NCBI RefSeq assembly: GCF_003606265.1
Contig: NZ_CP023671.1
Span: 620,001 to 684,000, forward strand
Direction of reading: 5' to 3'
Length of the DNA: 64,000 bases
Origin: Clostridium septicum
GTDB taxonomy: Bacteria; Bacillota; Clostridia; Clostridiales; Clostridiaceae
The translations under genes and the position numbers were made by a program. Positions 19,695-28,683 of the stretch are shown piece by piece (positions within the stretch are counted from its first letter, which is position 1; each line of letters starts with the position of its first letter). The notes under the pieces were generated by a model, which worked only from the letters and a program-made list of their open reading frames with translations, ran no database searches and was not told the DNA's origin.

Positions 19695-21494
19695 TTAAAT
19701 TTCTTTATCTAACATATCTAAAAGCTCATTAAATCTTTCTATTGTAGCTTCTAATGGCTTTGATGTAGTCATATCTACTCCAGCCTTTTTAAGAATATTT
19801 ATAGGATAATCACTTCCGCCACTTTTTAAGAATCCAACATATTTTTCCACAGCATCCTTTTCACCTTCTAATATTGATTTTGCAAAAGCTGATGCTGCTG
19901 CATATCCTGTTGCATATTGATAGACATAAAAATCTGAATAGAAATGTGGAATTCTTGACCATTCTGAATCAATTATCTCATCTACTATCATATCTTTACC
20001 AAAATATTTAACATTTAAATCATGCCATATCTTATTATAGTCATCTGATGTAAGTGAATTTCCACTTTCTAAAGTTTCATGAGTATATAACTCAAACTCT
20101 GCAAACATCAATTGCCTAAATACAGTTGTTCTTATTTGTTCTAATTCTTGGTTTATTAAATATAATTTCTTATTTCTATCTGATTCTTTATTTATTAAAT
20201 AATGTATAAGTAATGCTTCATTTGTAGTTGATGCAACTTCTGCACAAAACAAAGTATATCCAGCATAAATATAAGGTTGCTCTTTTCTTGAATAATATGA
20301 ATGAATTGAATGTCCCATTTCATGTACAAGAGTAGATACATCATTTAATTCATAATTATAGTTTAATAGTACATATGGCATTGTACTATATCCTCCCCAA
20401 GAGTATGCCCCACCTCTTTTGCCTTTGTTTTGATAAATGTCTATCCAGCCTTCTTCTATTCCATTTTTAAATATTTTTAAATATTCCTTACCTAATGGAT
20501 TAAGACCTTCTACAGCCATTTCTATAGCTTTGTCAAACTCTATATGTTCTTTATTAATTTCTATAACTGGAACATATAAATCGTACATATGCATTTCATC
20601 TAGACCTAGCAATCTTTTCTTTAAAGTTACGTATCTATGAAGAGAAGATAAATTATCATTAATAGTTTTAATTGCATTTTTATATACTTCTTGTGGAATA
20701 TCGTTAGGACTTAACGATGCATCTAAAGCATTTTTATATTTTCTTATTCTAGCATTAAAATTAAAGTTTTTTATTGAACTTGATAAAGCAGTAGCTAAAG
20801 TATTTTCAAAAGCTTTATATTCCTTATATAAAGTTTCAAATGCTGCTTTTCTTACACTTCTATTTTTACTTTTTATAAATGATGAATAATTTCCCTCTGT
20901 TAACTCAACTTCATGTCCCTCTTCATCTAAAATTTTACCAAATTTCAGATCTGCATTTGTTAACATATTGTGAATTGCTTCTGGAGCTGCTAAACAATCT
21001 GATACACTAGCCAAAAGTTCTTCTTCATTTTTGCTTAAAATATGAGGTTTTTCTTTAAAGATATCTTCAAACATAAAATCATAAATTTTAAGCTCTGGCA
21101 ATTTTACCATACACTCTTTTATAAATTCTTCTGATAAAGTTAGAATTTCCGGTACAAAATATGCTGTATATGTTGAGAATTCAGCCATATATGCATCTAT
21201 TCTATTCATCATACCTTGATATTTAGAATTTGAAGTATCTTCATCAGACTTTAAATGTGCATATACATAAATAGTTTCTGCTTTTATACCAATATCAACA
21301 TAAAGTTTAAGATACTCTAAAATATTTTCTGCACTATTTAATTTCCCTTCATAATTCTTTAAACTAGGTGCATTGCTTTTAAGTTCATTAAAAGCCGCTT
21401 CCCACTCTTCATCTGTTTTAAAAATTTTATCTACTTTCCACTTATCTTCCTCTTTAATCTCATCCCTTTTTTTTAAAATCTTACTTTCACTCAT
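19695..21494 (-). CDS. pepF: Oligoendopeptidase F (M3 metallopeptidase)
   Basis: A 599-residue cytoplasmic zinc peptidase that cuts short peptides. The zinc motif is LVHEMGHSIH near residue 390, followed by a downstream glutamate in CAEVASTTNEAL. Length is normal for PepF. The start is odd: the ribosome site GGGAGGA is 23 bases from ATG, with a short hairpin between (separate entry). No in-frame ATG, GTG or TTG lies closer to it. It is second in an operon with a small conserved protein before and a rhomboid protease after. Confidence 0.95.
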   Translation of the reverse strand: MSESKILKKRDEIKEEDKWKVDKIFKTDEEWEAAFNELKSNAPSLKNYEGKLNSAENILEYLKLYVDIGIKAETIYVYAHLKSDEDTSNSKYQGMMNRIDAYMAEFSTYTAYFVPEILTLSEEFIKECMVKLPELKIYDFMFEDIFKEKPHILSKNEEELLASVSDCLAAPEAIHNMLTNADLKFGKILDEEGHEVELTEGNYSSFIKSKNRSVRKAAFETLYKEYKAFENTLATALSSSIKNFNFNARIRKYKNALDASLSPNDIPQEVYKNAIKTINDNLSSLHRYVTLKKRLLGLDEMHMYDLYVPVIEINKEHIEFDKAIEMAVEGLNPLGKEYLKIFKNGIEEGWIDIYQNKGKRGGAYSWGGYSTMPYVLLNYNYELNDVSTLVHEMGHSIHSYYSRKEQPYIYAGYTLFCAEVASTTNEALLIHYLINKESDRNKKLYLINQELEQIRTTVFRQLMFAEFELYTHETLESGNSLTSDDYNKIWHDLNVKYFGKDMIVDEIIDSEWSRIPHFYSDFYVYQYATGYAAASAFAKSILEGEKDAVEKYVGFLKSGGSDYPINILKKAGVDMTTSKPLEATIERFNELLDMLDKEI

Positions 21495-21524
21495 AAAAAT
21501 TCGCCTAGTAACTAGGCTCCTCCC
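21495..21524 (-). promoter_or_regulatory. pepF ribosome site separated from ATG by a hairpin
   Basis: In mRNA direction the order is GGGAGGA (21518-21524), a perfect inverted repeat GCCTAGT-T-ACTAGGC (21503-21517), then GAATTTTT and ATG (21492-21494). If the hairpin forms, the Shine-Dalgarno would be about 8 bases from the start codon in space. Without it the spacing of 23 would be too long. A weak AGG within the 3' arm is the only alternative site. Confidence 0.6.
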
Positions 21525-21526
21525 TT

Positions 21527-21925
21527 CTAAATATATTCTTGTTCCTTACCTAAAATATCTTTAAATACCTTTTCCATGGATTCTTCAATTAGCTTTACAC
21601 ATTTATCTAGTTTTTCTTTAATAACAGCATAATCCTCGTTATAATCAAACCTTATCATAAATGTTGGGTTGTATTCATCTAAAACATCTTCTACTGTGAA
21701 TCCATTTTCTTCAAATACTTTATAATTAAATAAATCATATATTGCAGAGTATTCCCATTCTTCTACATCTTTATTTGTATCAAAATATAAATTAATAATA
21801 TTATCTAATACAAATAACTTTTTTACATACAATGCTCCTTCTGATACCTCAAAACTTCCTAATTCTTTTGTTATAAATCCTGTTTCCTTATCTTTCTCCA
21901 TTAATACTAAACTTGAAAAATCCAT
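21527..21925 (-). CDS. Conserved clostridial protein of unknown function
   Basis: A 132-residue acidic, soluble protein with no motif I can tie to a function. It may belong to a clostridial DUF (I think DUF6762, not certain). The ATG at 21925 is preferred; GGAGGA lies 10 bases upstream, and the longer TTG start at 21943 overlaps that site. Its stop codon is 3 bases from the pepF ribosome site, so the two are almost certainly co-transcribed. Confidence 0.75.
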   Translation of the reverse strand: MDFSSLVLMEKDKETGFITKELGSFEVSEGALYVKKLFVLDNIINLYFDTNKDVEEWEYSAIYDLFNYKVFEENGFTVEDVLDEYNPTFMIRFDYNEDYAVIKEKLDKCVKLIEESMEKVFKDILGKEQEYI

Positions 21926-22076
21926 CTTAATATTTTCCTCCAATTCATTTTTTATCTAATGTTTTAAAATATATATCTATTATATGTTTTAAACCTATAA
22001 TAAAGCAAGATATGTATTTACTTAATGTTAAATTATGGTAATATTATTTTAAAGGGTTTTTTAAAGGAGGTTTTTT

Positions 22077-22472
22077 ATGAGTAAAAAAGTTTCAAGAAAA
22101 GTTTTAAAAATGAAAAGAAAGGAAAGACTTAAACATAGGAGGAAAAAATTCTTTATAGCTATATCTATAGGAATAGCTATTTTATTATCCTCAACATTCC
22201 TTATTTATACTTTAATAATTAATAATAAGCTAAAAGATTTAAACTATGCTATAGACTATCACTTTACAAGTAGAAATATAAAATCTGATAGACTACTTAG
22301 AGTTCAGCAATATGATTTACTTTTTGCTGATGGTGATAATGTTATAGTTGAAGCTCATGGGCTTAGTCATGAAGAGCCTCATGCTGAATCTAGCGTTAAA
22401 GCTAAGCTTACAAAAAATAAAAAAGGAATATGGGAGTTAAATAAGGAAACTTTAGTTGCTAATGAAAAGTAG
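22077..22472 (+). CDS. Membrane-anchored protein next to zinc importer genes
   Basis: A 131-residue protein I do not recognise. It has a very basic N-terminus (about 24 residues), one hydrophobic segment near residues 25-47, and an outside domain that holds a histidine-rich stretch, AHGLSHEEPHAE, near residue 93. The start has AAGGAGG 6 bases upstream. It lies 61 bases ahead of znuC, same strand, with no terminator visible. A zinc-related role is inferred from context and histidines only. Confidence 0.7.
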   Translation: MSKKVSRKVLKMKRKERLKHRRKKFFIAISIGIAILLSSTFLIYTLIINNKLKDLNYAIDYHFTSRNIKSDRLLRVQQYDLLFADGDNVIVEAHGLSHEEPHAESSVKAKLTKNKKGIWELNKETLVANEK

Positions 22473-22533
22473 TTATTGCAAACTATTTGCATTATCATAT
22501 ATAATAGAGCTAGAAAATTTAGGAGATGATTTA

Positions 22534-23208
22534 ATGATTAATATAAACAATTTATGTTTTTCATACACTAATAAGCAACCTTACTTACTTAATAATATTA
22601 ATTTAAGTATTCCTAAAGGTGCTTACGTTTCTGTTATTGGAGAAAATGGTAGCTGTAAGACAACACTTATAAAATTAATTTTAGGATTATTATCCCCCTC
22701 TTCTGGCTCTATTGAAAATGAAGCTACTTCTATAGGATATGTTCCTCAAAGATTAGATTCGTTTAATGCCCAATTTCCAATTACAGTTTTTGAAGTATTA
22801 GACTGTCATAGAAAAACATTAAAAAGTACTAAAAATATAAATATAGAATCTGCTTTAAAACAAGTCAATATGTATAATTTTAAGAATACTCTTCTTGGAA
22901 ATTTATCTGGTGGACAACAACAACGAATATTAATTGCTCGTGCTCTAATGGGAAATCCTGAAATTTTAATTTTAGATGAACCATCTACAGGAGTTGATGA
23001 AATAAATCAAAAAGAAATTTATACAGTATTAAATACTTTAAATAAAGATAAAAATAAAACTATTATTTCTATAGAGCATAACATTAATATAGCTATTAGA
23101 TATTCAACTCATATACTTAAAGTCCATAATGGTACTATTAATTTATATACTGTGAAAGATTATATTAAAGTTAGAGAACAAAATTCAATTTTAGATAATG
23201 CAATTTAA
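22534..23208 (+). CDS. znuC: Zinc ABC transporter ATP-binding protein
   Basis: A 224-residue ABC ATPase. The Walker A reads GENGSCKTT, with cysteine where glycine is usual; I recall streptococcal AdcC having alanine there, so this is a tolerated position. The signature LSGGQQQR, Walker B ILILDEP and H-loop IEHN are intact. I choose ATG 22534, with AGGAG 8 bases upstream; longer starts at 22456 or 22462 overlap the preceding gene and lack a site. The partner permease follows 46 bases later and a Fur-family gene faces it. No substrate-binding protein gene is present nearby. Confidence 0.88.
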   Translation: MININNLCFSYTNKQPYLLNNINLSIPKGAYVSVIGENGSCKTTLIKLILGLLSPSSGSIENEATSIGYVPQRLDSFNAQFPITVFEVLDCHRKTLKSTKNINIESALKQVNMYNFKNTLLGNLSGGQQQRILIARALMGNPEILILDEPSTGVDEINQKEIYTVLNTLNKDKNKTIISIEHNINIAIRYSTHILKVHNGTINLYTVKDYIKVREQNSILDNAI

Positions 23209-23254
23209 ACAAATAATATAAAAAATTATATTATTCAAAGAAAGGTAGGCTTTA

Positions 23255-24046
23255 ATGTTTCAATTAGGATTTATGCAAAATGCCTTTATGGCAAGCTTTA
23301 TTATAGCTATATTATGTCCTTTTATAGGACTTTTTTTGGTGCTAAGAAGATATTCAATGATAGGGGATACCCTATCTCACTCATCCTTTGCTGGAGTTGC
23401 CATAGGATTAGTTATTGGAGTTAATCCATTAATTTCAGCATTTTTATTTACTACATTTTGTGCACTCATTATAGAATTCTTAAGAGATTATTATAAAAAA
23501 TATGCTGAATTAGTAATGTCTTTAGTATTAACTTTTAGTTTAGGTATTGCAATTATACTTATTAGTAGTGGAAAAGCCTCTACTAATGTTAATTCTTATT
23601 TATTTGGAAGTATTTTAACAGTAAGTACAAGCGATATAGTTATGATTTCAATTATTGGGATTATATGCTTAATAACTTTAATAGTTTTATACAATAAACT
23701 TGTATACATAACCTTTGATGAAGAGGGTGCCAAGACTTGTGGTATTAAAGTAAAATTAATAAATTACATATTTACCTTATTAGTCGGAGCTACAATTTCT
23801 ATGTCTATAAGAATTATGGGGATTTTAGTTATATCCTCTATTATGGTAGTTCCTGTTGCAACTTCTATGCAATTAAAGAAAAGCTTTAAAAGCACATTAA
23901 TTTACTCTATAATATTTGGCTTTTTAGATATTATGCTCGGATTAATTTTATCATATTATATGAATAGTGCTCCTGGAGGAACAATAGCTATTACATCTGT
24001 ACTTACACTTATATGTGTTATACTATTTCAAAAAATAACAAACTAA
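23255..24046 (+). CDS. znuB: Zinc ABC transporter permease (ABC-3 family)
   Basis: A 263-residue membrane protein with about seven to eight hydrophobic segments. The family region LRRYSMIGDTLSHSSFAGVA is near residue 32, and GILVISSIMVVPVATS near 195. The ABC-3 family imports zinc or manganese; zinc is favoured because the facing regulator is Zur-like. AAAGGTAGG stands 5 bases before ATG. Its stop codon is part of the shared terminator stem. Confidence 0.9.
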   Translation: MFQLGFMQNAFMASFIIAILCPFIGLFLVLRRYSMIGDTLSHSSFAGVAIGLVIGVNPLISAFLFTTFCALIIEFLRDYYKKYAELVMSLVLTFSLGIAIILISSGKASTNVNSYLFGSILTVSTSDIVMISIIGIICLITLIVLYNKLVYITFDEEGAKTCGIKVKLINYIFTLLVGATISMSIRIMGILVISSIMVVPVATSMQLKKSFKSTLIYSIIFGFLDIMLGLILSYYMNSAPGGTIAITSVLTLICVILFQKITN

Positions 24047-24085
24047 AAAATAAGAAGAGGTAAATAACTACCTCTTCTTATTTTT
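24046..24085. terminator. Two-way terminator between znuB and zur
   Basis: A perfect 17-bp stem with a 6-base loop (arms end GAAGAGGTA / TACCTCTTC), A-run before and T-run after. It overlaps the last codons of zur. Confidence 0.92.
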
Positions 24086-24484
24086 ACATATGTCACAAAT
24101 ACCCTTCAGTTCAAGCTTATGCTCTGTAAGACTAAATCCAACTTCTTTTTTTATTATTTCTTCTATTTGATCTATCGGACATGGAATTTTTACTAGTCTA
24201 TTACAAATATCACATTTTAATATATGTTCATGACTTTCTTTTTTCATAGCATATATAGACGGTCCATTCCCAACAGCGATTCTTTTAATAACACCATTTT
24301 CTTCAAATAACTCTAAGCTTCTATATATAGTACTTAGGTTTAAATTTACACCTTGTCTTTTACACTCATCATATAGATCATCTGCAGATAATCCACTATC
24401 AGAGCTCTCTAATATATTAAGTAAAGCTACTCTTCCTTTTGTAACTTTTATTTCTTTTTCTTTTAAAAAAGTTTTCCACTCCAT
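24068..24484 (-). CDS. zur: Fur-family metalloregulator, probably Zur
   Basis: A 138-residue dimeric repressor. The N-terminal winged helix is followed by the metal segment HEHILKCDIC near residue 87 and a second CxxC pair in GICDICKN at the C-terminus, which form the structural zinc site. Convergence with zinc importer genes suggests Zur rather than Fur or PerR. I looked for a B. subtilis-type Zur box ahead of 22077 and saw none that convinced me. AGGAGA precedes ATG by 7 bases. Confidence 0.87.
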   Translation of the reverse strand: MEWKTFLKEKEIKVTKGRVALLNILESSDSGLSADDLYDECKRQGVNLNLSTIYRSLELFEENGVIKRIAVGNGPSIYAMKKESHEHILKCDICNRLVKIPCPIDQIEEIIKKEVGFSLTEHKLELKGICDICKNKKR

Positions 24485-24545
24485 TGTTTAATCTCCTAAG
24501 CTATAATATGTTTAATTATAACATAAAGCCATATTATTTGTACTC

Positions 24546-25109
24546 TTAAAAAAATATCATTTTAATTGCAAAAATCATAAGAATTATTCCACCAAAAAAT
24601 CCTGAATACTTAGATATAAAACCTATTCTCCTTATATATCTACACATATAAAATCCTATTAAACACATAAGTAAAGTAATTAATCCCACTATAATTGAAT
24701 CAAGTAATAATACAATACCTGAAGTTATATGGTGAAAGGCTGTAAAACCCACAACTAATGCATCTATACTAACTGACATACCCAATATAATATACATGCA
24801 TTTTTTTATTAAAAAAGTATCATCTCTATCTTCATTTTTAAACCCTTCTATTATCATTATAATTCCTATAACTCCTATAACCCCTCCAGCTACTAAATTA
24901 GGTATACTAGCTATATATGTATTAAAAACTACTCCTACTAGCCCTCCTATAAATATAAATAAAAATTGGAAAAAGGCAAAGGATAATATAAAGCCAATTT
25001 TATTTTTTCTTTTTAATATAGGATTTATTCCTAAACTTATACTAAGGCCAAATGCATCCATAGCCATAGCTATTCCTATAAGAACCACTTCTTTTATACT
25101 CATTTCCAT
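24546..25109 (-). CDS. mntP: Manganese efflux pump MntP family
   Basis: A 187-residue membrane protein with six hydrophobic segments in two repeats. Each half holds the family acidic motif: AMAMDAFGLSIS near residue 15 and SVSIDALVVGF near 112. MntP proteins export Mn2+. Two starts are possible: ATG 25109 is only 4 bases past GAGG, so ATG 25103 (8 bases from GGAG) may be the real one. I see no yybP-type riboswitch upstream. It is a single gene. Confidence 0.9.
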   Translation of the reverse strand: MEMSIKEVVLIGIAMAMDAFGLSISLGINPILKRKNKIGFILSFAFFQFLFIFIGGLVGVVFNTYIASIPNLVAGGVIGVIGIIMIIEGFKNEDRDDTFLIKKCMYIILGMSVSIDALVVGFTAFHHITSGIVLLLDSIIVGLITLLMCLIGFYMCRYIRRIGFISKYSGFFGGIILMIFAIKMIFF

Positions 25110-25205
25110 ATCTCCTCTTTTTATGAAATCTACTATATATTTTATTAAGCTCTACAATATTTATGAGTAAAATATTTTAAATAAACTCTTTTAATAATTA
25201 ATATT

Positions 25206-25273
25206 TTGTTGTATATTATTAATTAGAGTATATTAATAAATCAAAAAGTATATCACATTTAGTGATTTATCAC
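25206..25273 (+). promoter_or_regulatory. pfp promoter with overlapping GTGAT dyads
   Basis: TTGTTG (25206-25211), a 17-base spacer and TATATT (25229-25234) make a good promoter, with a start near 25241. Downstream lie ATCAC-ATTTA-GTGAT (25252-25266) and GTGAT-TT-ATCAC (25262-25273), which share the middle GTGAT; the second abuts the AAAGGAG ribosome site. They could be operator half-sites or competing RNA stems. Confidence 0.55.
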
Positions 25274-25290
25274 AAAGGAGAGTATATTAA

Positions 25291-26508
25291 ATGGCAAATT
25301 GTATAATTGCACAATCAGGAGGACCAACTTCTGTTATAAATTCAAGTGTCGTAGGTTTACTACAAGCAAATAAAGATTTAAAGACTTTTGATAAAGTTTA
25401 TGGTGGATTAAACGGAATTGAAGGTGTACTTAATGGAAGTTTAATAGAATTATCATCTCTAAATGATGATCAAATTCAATCCTTTAGATATACACCTTCA
25501 TCTGGCTTAGGCTCATGTAGATATAAAATGAAGAAACTTGAAGATTCAACTGAAGAATATGATAGACTTTTAGAAATATTAAAATTTCATAATATAAAAG
25601 CATTTTTCTATGTTGGTGGAAATGATTCAATGGATACTACTGCAAAACTTGGAAGATATGCTAAAGAAAATGGAATTGATATCAAATTTATTGGAATTCC
25701 AAAAACTATAGATAATGATTTAATGTTTACTGATCATACTCCTGGATTTGGCAGTGCTGCTAAATTTATCGCAACCTCTACCCTTGAAACATATTTAGAT
25801 TCATCAGTATATATAAATAATGGCATATTTATACTAGAAACAATGGGTAGGGATACTGGGTGGCTAGCTGCATCTGCTTGTCTTGCTAAAATAGATGGAA
25901 AACAAGTTGCCGATTTTATTTATTTACCAGAGGTAGCTTTTGATGCTATAAAATTCCTTAATGATGTTAGAGAAAAATTTAAAAAACAAAATAAAGTTTT
26001 TATAGTTGTATCTGAAGGAATTAGAAATAAAGATGGAAAGTTTGTAACAGAAGCAAAAGATGAAGTCCATGATAAATTTGGACATGCTCAACTTGGAGGT
26101 GTTGGTTCATATTTAAAACACTTAATTATAGATGCTGGAATAACTAAAAGAGTTAAATCTCTTGAACTTGGTGTATTACAAAGATGTTCTATTCATTGTG
26201 CATCAGATACAGATTTAACAGAAGCCTTTGATGCTGGATATGCTGCACTTAAATTTGCCATTGAAGGTAATAGTGGATATATGGTTGCAATTAAAAGAGA
26301 TTCAAATTCCCCTTATTCAACATCTCATTTTTTAATTGAAGCTGATAAAGTTGCAAATAACGTTAAATACTTTCCTATTGAATGGATTAACCATGATGGT
26401 AATAATATAAAAGAAGAGGCTCTTAATTACTTTACTCCTTTAGTAAATGGATTACCAAATTTAATTTTTGAAAACACCATGCCTAAATTTAAAACATTTA
26501 ACAAATAA
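25291..26508 (+). CDS. pfp: Pyrophosphate-dependent phosphofructokinase
   Basis: A 405-residue enzyme that phosphorylates fructose 6-phosphate using PPi, reversibly. The PPi type is read from GGND in YVGGNDSMDT (ATP enzymes have GGDGS) and from the lysine in GIPKTIDNDL. MGRDTGWLA is the substrate loop. Length is right for the long PPi-PFK group. AAAGGAG lies 10 bases upstream of ATG. It is a single gene with its own promoter and terminator. As in other anaerobes, PPi use would save ATP in glycolysis (inference). Confidence 0.93.
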   Translation: MANCIIAQSGGPTSVINSSVVGLLQANKDLKTFDKVYGGLNGIEGVLNGSLIELSSLNDDQIQSFRYTPSSGLGSCRYKMKKLEDSTEEYDRLLEILKFHNIKAFFYVGGNDSMDTTAKLGRYAKENGIDIKFIGIPKTIDNDLMFTDHTPGFGSAAKFIATSTLETYLDSSVYINNGIFILETMGRDTGWLAASACLAKIDGKQVADFIYLPEVAFDAIKFLNDVREKFKKQNKVFIVVSEGIRNKDGKFVTEAKDEVHDKFGHAQLGGVGSYLKHLIIDAGITKRVKSLELGVLQRCSIHCASDTDLTEAFDAGYAALKFAIEGNSGYMVAIKRDSNSPYSTSHFLIEADKVANNVKYFPIEWINHDGNNIKEEALNYFTPLVNGLPNLIFENTMPKFKTFNK

Positions 26509-26536
26509 AAAATGAAGGGATTTCCCTTCATTTTTT
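26507..26536. terminator. Two-way terminator between pfp and the class V aminotransferase
   Basis: A perfect 13-bp stem (AAAAAATGAAGGG with CCCTTCATTTTTT, loop ATTT) between convergent genes, with A- and T-runs on both sides. Confidence 0.92.
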
Positions 26537-26541
26537 ATTTA

Positions 26542-27834
26542 TCACATTCTACTTATTAACTCTAAAGTATTTAAAAATATATCTACCTCATCTACACTAT
26601 TATATATACCAAAGCTAGCTCTAATCATACCAGGCATTTTATACATTGGATCTGTTAAATGTTTTGCTGCCTCTTCATTTGTTAACTTTAAAAGTCTTTT
26701 TACATATGGGTGGGCACAAAAAGCTCCTTGTCTTACAGCTATTCCTCTTAACTTTGCTAATGCTCTTGCTACTTCTGCATGATATACGCCTTCCACATTA
26801 AAAACTACTATACCTAATCTATCCTCGATATTTACTAAATCCCCATATTCTCTAACTTTTGGAATACTCTTCATTCCATCAATAGCTCTTTTTAATAAAG
26901 CATGTTCATTACTATCAATTTCATCATATCCTATTTCCCTTAATTGTTTCATTGACTCAACTAAAGCTACCGCTCCAAAAAAATTAGGACTTCCTGCTTC
27001 TTGTTTATCTGGAGGATCTAAATAAACTTCTTCATAATCAAGTACTGTATTTACAGTTCCCCCACCTTTAAAATCTGATTCTACTTCTTCAAATGTATCC
27101 TTAAGCCCTACAATAGCTCCACTTCCAAAAGGTGCATACATTTTATGAGCTGAAAAAACTAAAAAATCTATAGATTCATTTAAATCACCATCTACCATTT
27201 TTACTTTTTTATGAGCTACTATTTGTGCTCCATCTACTATTAGTTTTGCTCCATATTTATGAACTATTCTTGCTATTTTATATATATCATTAACATAACC
27301 AGTTACATTTGAAGCTGCTGTAACTGATACATATTTAACATTACCATTATGGCTTTCTAATTTATCTTCTAGCTCATTAATCATTAATCTTCCAAGGTCA
27401 TCTACTTCTATATAGTCTAGATTACATTTTCCTCTCCAAGGTAAATCGTTTGAATGATGTTCCATTCTAGTAGTTATTACAATGTCGTTTTTATTACATA
27501 TAAGCATATTAGAAAGTCTATTTATACCTTCTGTAGTATTATTAACAAAGATAGCTGTGTATCTATCATTTGGAGCATTAAAAAATTTAAGAATGTATTC
27601 CCTACATTCATTATAAACCTTAGTTGAATATTCTGATTTTTGCCCCATACCCCTTCCTATAGATCCATAGTATTCACTTATTTCTAACATTCTGCTCATA
27701 ACCCTTTTAAATACTGGGGTAGTAGCTGCATTATCAAAATTTATAGGAATTATTTCATGTCCACCTAAAATAGGAACTTTTCTATCTAGACCTATCAACA
27801 AGTTTCTTAAATAATCATTTCTAATACCATTCAT
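26542..27834 (-). CDS. Class V aminotransferase, cysteine-desulfurase-like (SufS/Csd type)
   Basis: A 430-residue PLP enzyme. The PLP lysine is in SAHKMYAPFGSG, the aspartate in LIVDGAQIVAH, and NFDNAATTP near the N-terminus is typical. A cysteine is present in GAFCAHPY, near the position of the catalytic loop. Such enzymes release sulfur from cysteine, but no suf or isc partner is adjacent, so the exact substrate is uncertain. I choose ATG 27834 (GGGAGG 7 bases upstream); the ATG at 27849 overlaps the ribosome site. Confidence 0.85.
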   Translation of the reverse strand: MNGIRNDYLRNLLIGLDRKVPILGGHEIIPINFDNAATTPVFKRVMSRMLEISEYYGSIGRGMGQKSEYSTKVYNECREYILKFFNAPNDRYTAIFVNNTTEGINRLSNMLICNKNDIVITTRMEHHSNDLPWRGKCNLDYIEVDDLGRLMINELEDKLESHNGNVKYVSVTAASNVTGYVNDIYKIARIVHKYGAKLIVDGAQIVAHKKVKMVDGDLNESIDFLVFSAHKMYAPFGSGAIVGLKDTFEEVESDFKGGGTVNTVLDYEEVYLDPPDKQEAGSPNFFGAVALVESMKQLREIGYDEIDSNEHALLKRAIDGMKSIPKVREYGDLVNIEDRLGIVVFNVEGVYHAEVARALAKLRGIAVRQGAFCAHPYVKRLLKLTNEEAAKHLTDPMYKMPGMIRASFGIYNSVDEVDIFLNTLELISRM

Positions 27835-27968
27835 CCTAATACCTCCCATATATTTTATTCATAACTTCATTTTAGTGTGCTAATATTTCGATTTATCTCA
27901 TATTGTATAAAGTAACATATAGATTTTTTAAACATATATTTATAATAAATATTCTTTGGAGGGAAAAA

Positions 27969-28676
27969 ATGAATTATAACAATAATAATATTATTGAAGT
28001 TGATGATGACTTAAAATTCGTCCCATTAAATATTAGGGAACCATTTTCTTGTAAGGATTCTAAATGGATACCTTTTATAAATTTCGATGTGGATCCAGAT
28101 AGAAATATTACTAACAATTTTTTATTTGGTTTTGGTTCCCCTATTGATAATAATAGTATTAACTCTGGTATAGTAAACATTCCACAAATTCCAGTTATGT
28201 CGCCTAATACCACAAATATTCCACAAAATACATTGGAACCTTCATTAAACCCTAGTATTATACCAACTTTACCGCAAAATAATACTACTAATCCAAATAA
28301 TAATGAAGGTGCTATTAATTTATTATATCCATCTGAAGTTCCTTCTGATGAGTTATATTCTTATAACAAAACTGGAAGTTGTAAAGCAAATAGAGTTGTT
28401 GATATACCATCTACACTTAGTGAAAATCTTAACTCTAAATTTAATGAAGACTTAACTCATATGAATATACTTAAAGATTTTGATTTTAGTATGGATGACT
28501 CTTCAGATTTAAGATCTTCTAATTGCTCCAATATAGATAAAATTTTCAAAGAAATAGAAGATAATCATAGTGGGATATTAGGAACCTTTAAAGCTTATAG
28601 AATGCCTTATCCTATTTCTTCTTTAATAGTGAAAAAGGTAATTAAGCTATCACTTGAATATTCTAAAAAGGAGTAG
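27969..28676 (+). CDS. Asn/Pro-rich protein of unknown function, possibly spore surface
   Basis: A 235-residue protein with no recognised domain. The first half is rich in Asn, Pro and Ile (for example TNIPQNTLEPSLNPS), and the last 30 residues are more ordered and basic. No signal peptide or membrane segment is seen. ATG 27969 has GGAGGG 5 bases upstream; the in-frame extension to 27903 has no site. It is 7 bases ahead of a DUF4397 gene, clearly coupled. A coat or exosporium role is a guess from composition and partner. Confidence 0.7.
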   Translation: MNYNNNNIIEVDDDLKFVPLNIREPFSCKDSKWIPFINFDVDPDRNITNNFLFGFGSPIDNNSINSGIVNIPQIPVMSPNTTNIPQNTLEPSLNPSIIPTLPQNNTTNPNNNEGAINLLYPSEVPSDELYSYNKTGSCKANRVVDIPSTLSENLNSKFNEDLTHMNILKDFDFSMDDSSDLRSSNCSNIDKIFKEIEDNHSGILGTFKAYRMPYPISSLIVKKVIKLSLEYSKKE

Positions 28677-28683
28677 TGATTTA

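Noticed and set aside
21944..22076. Zur box ahead of the zinc operon
   Set aside because: The AT-rich sequence around TAAATTATGGTAATATTATT is only loosely symmetrical and does not fit the known Zur consensus well enough.
22456..22533. Longer N-terminus for the zinc ABC ATPase
   Set aside because: The extension overlaps the preceding gene, has no ribosome site and is not part of the ABC fold; ATG 22534 has a good site.
27899..27907. Sigma-K type -10 element (CATATTGTA) upstream of the Asn-rich gene
   Set aside because: It fits CATANNNTA, but I found no matching -35 element, and such a short pattern is common in AT-rich DNA.
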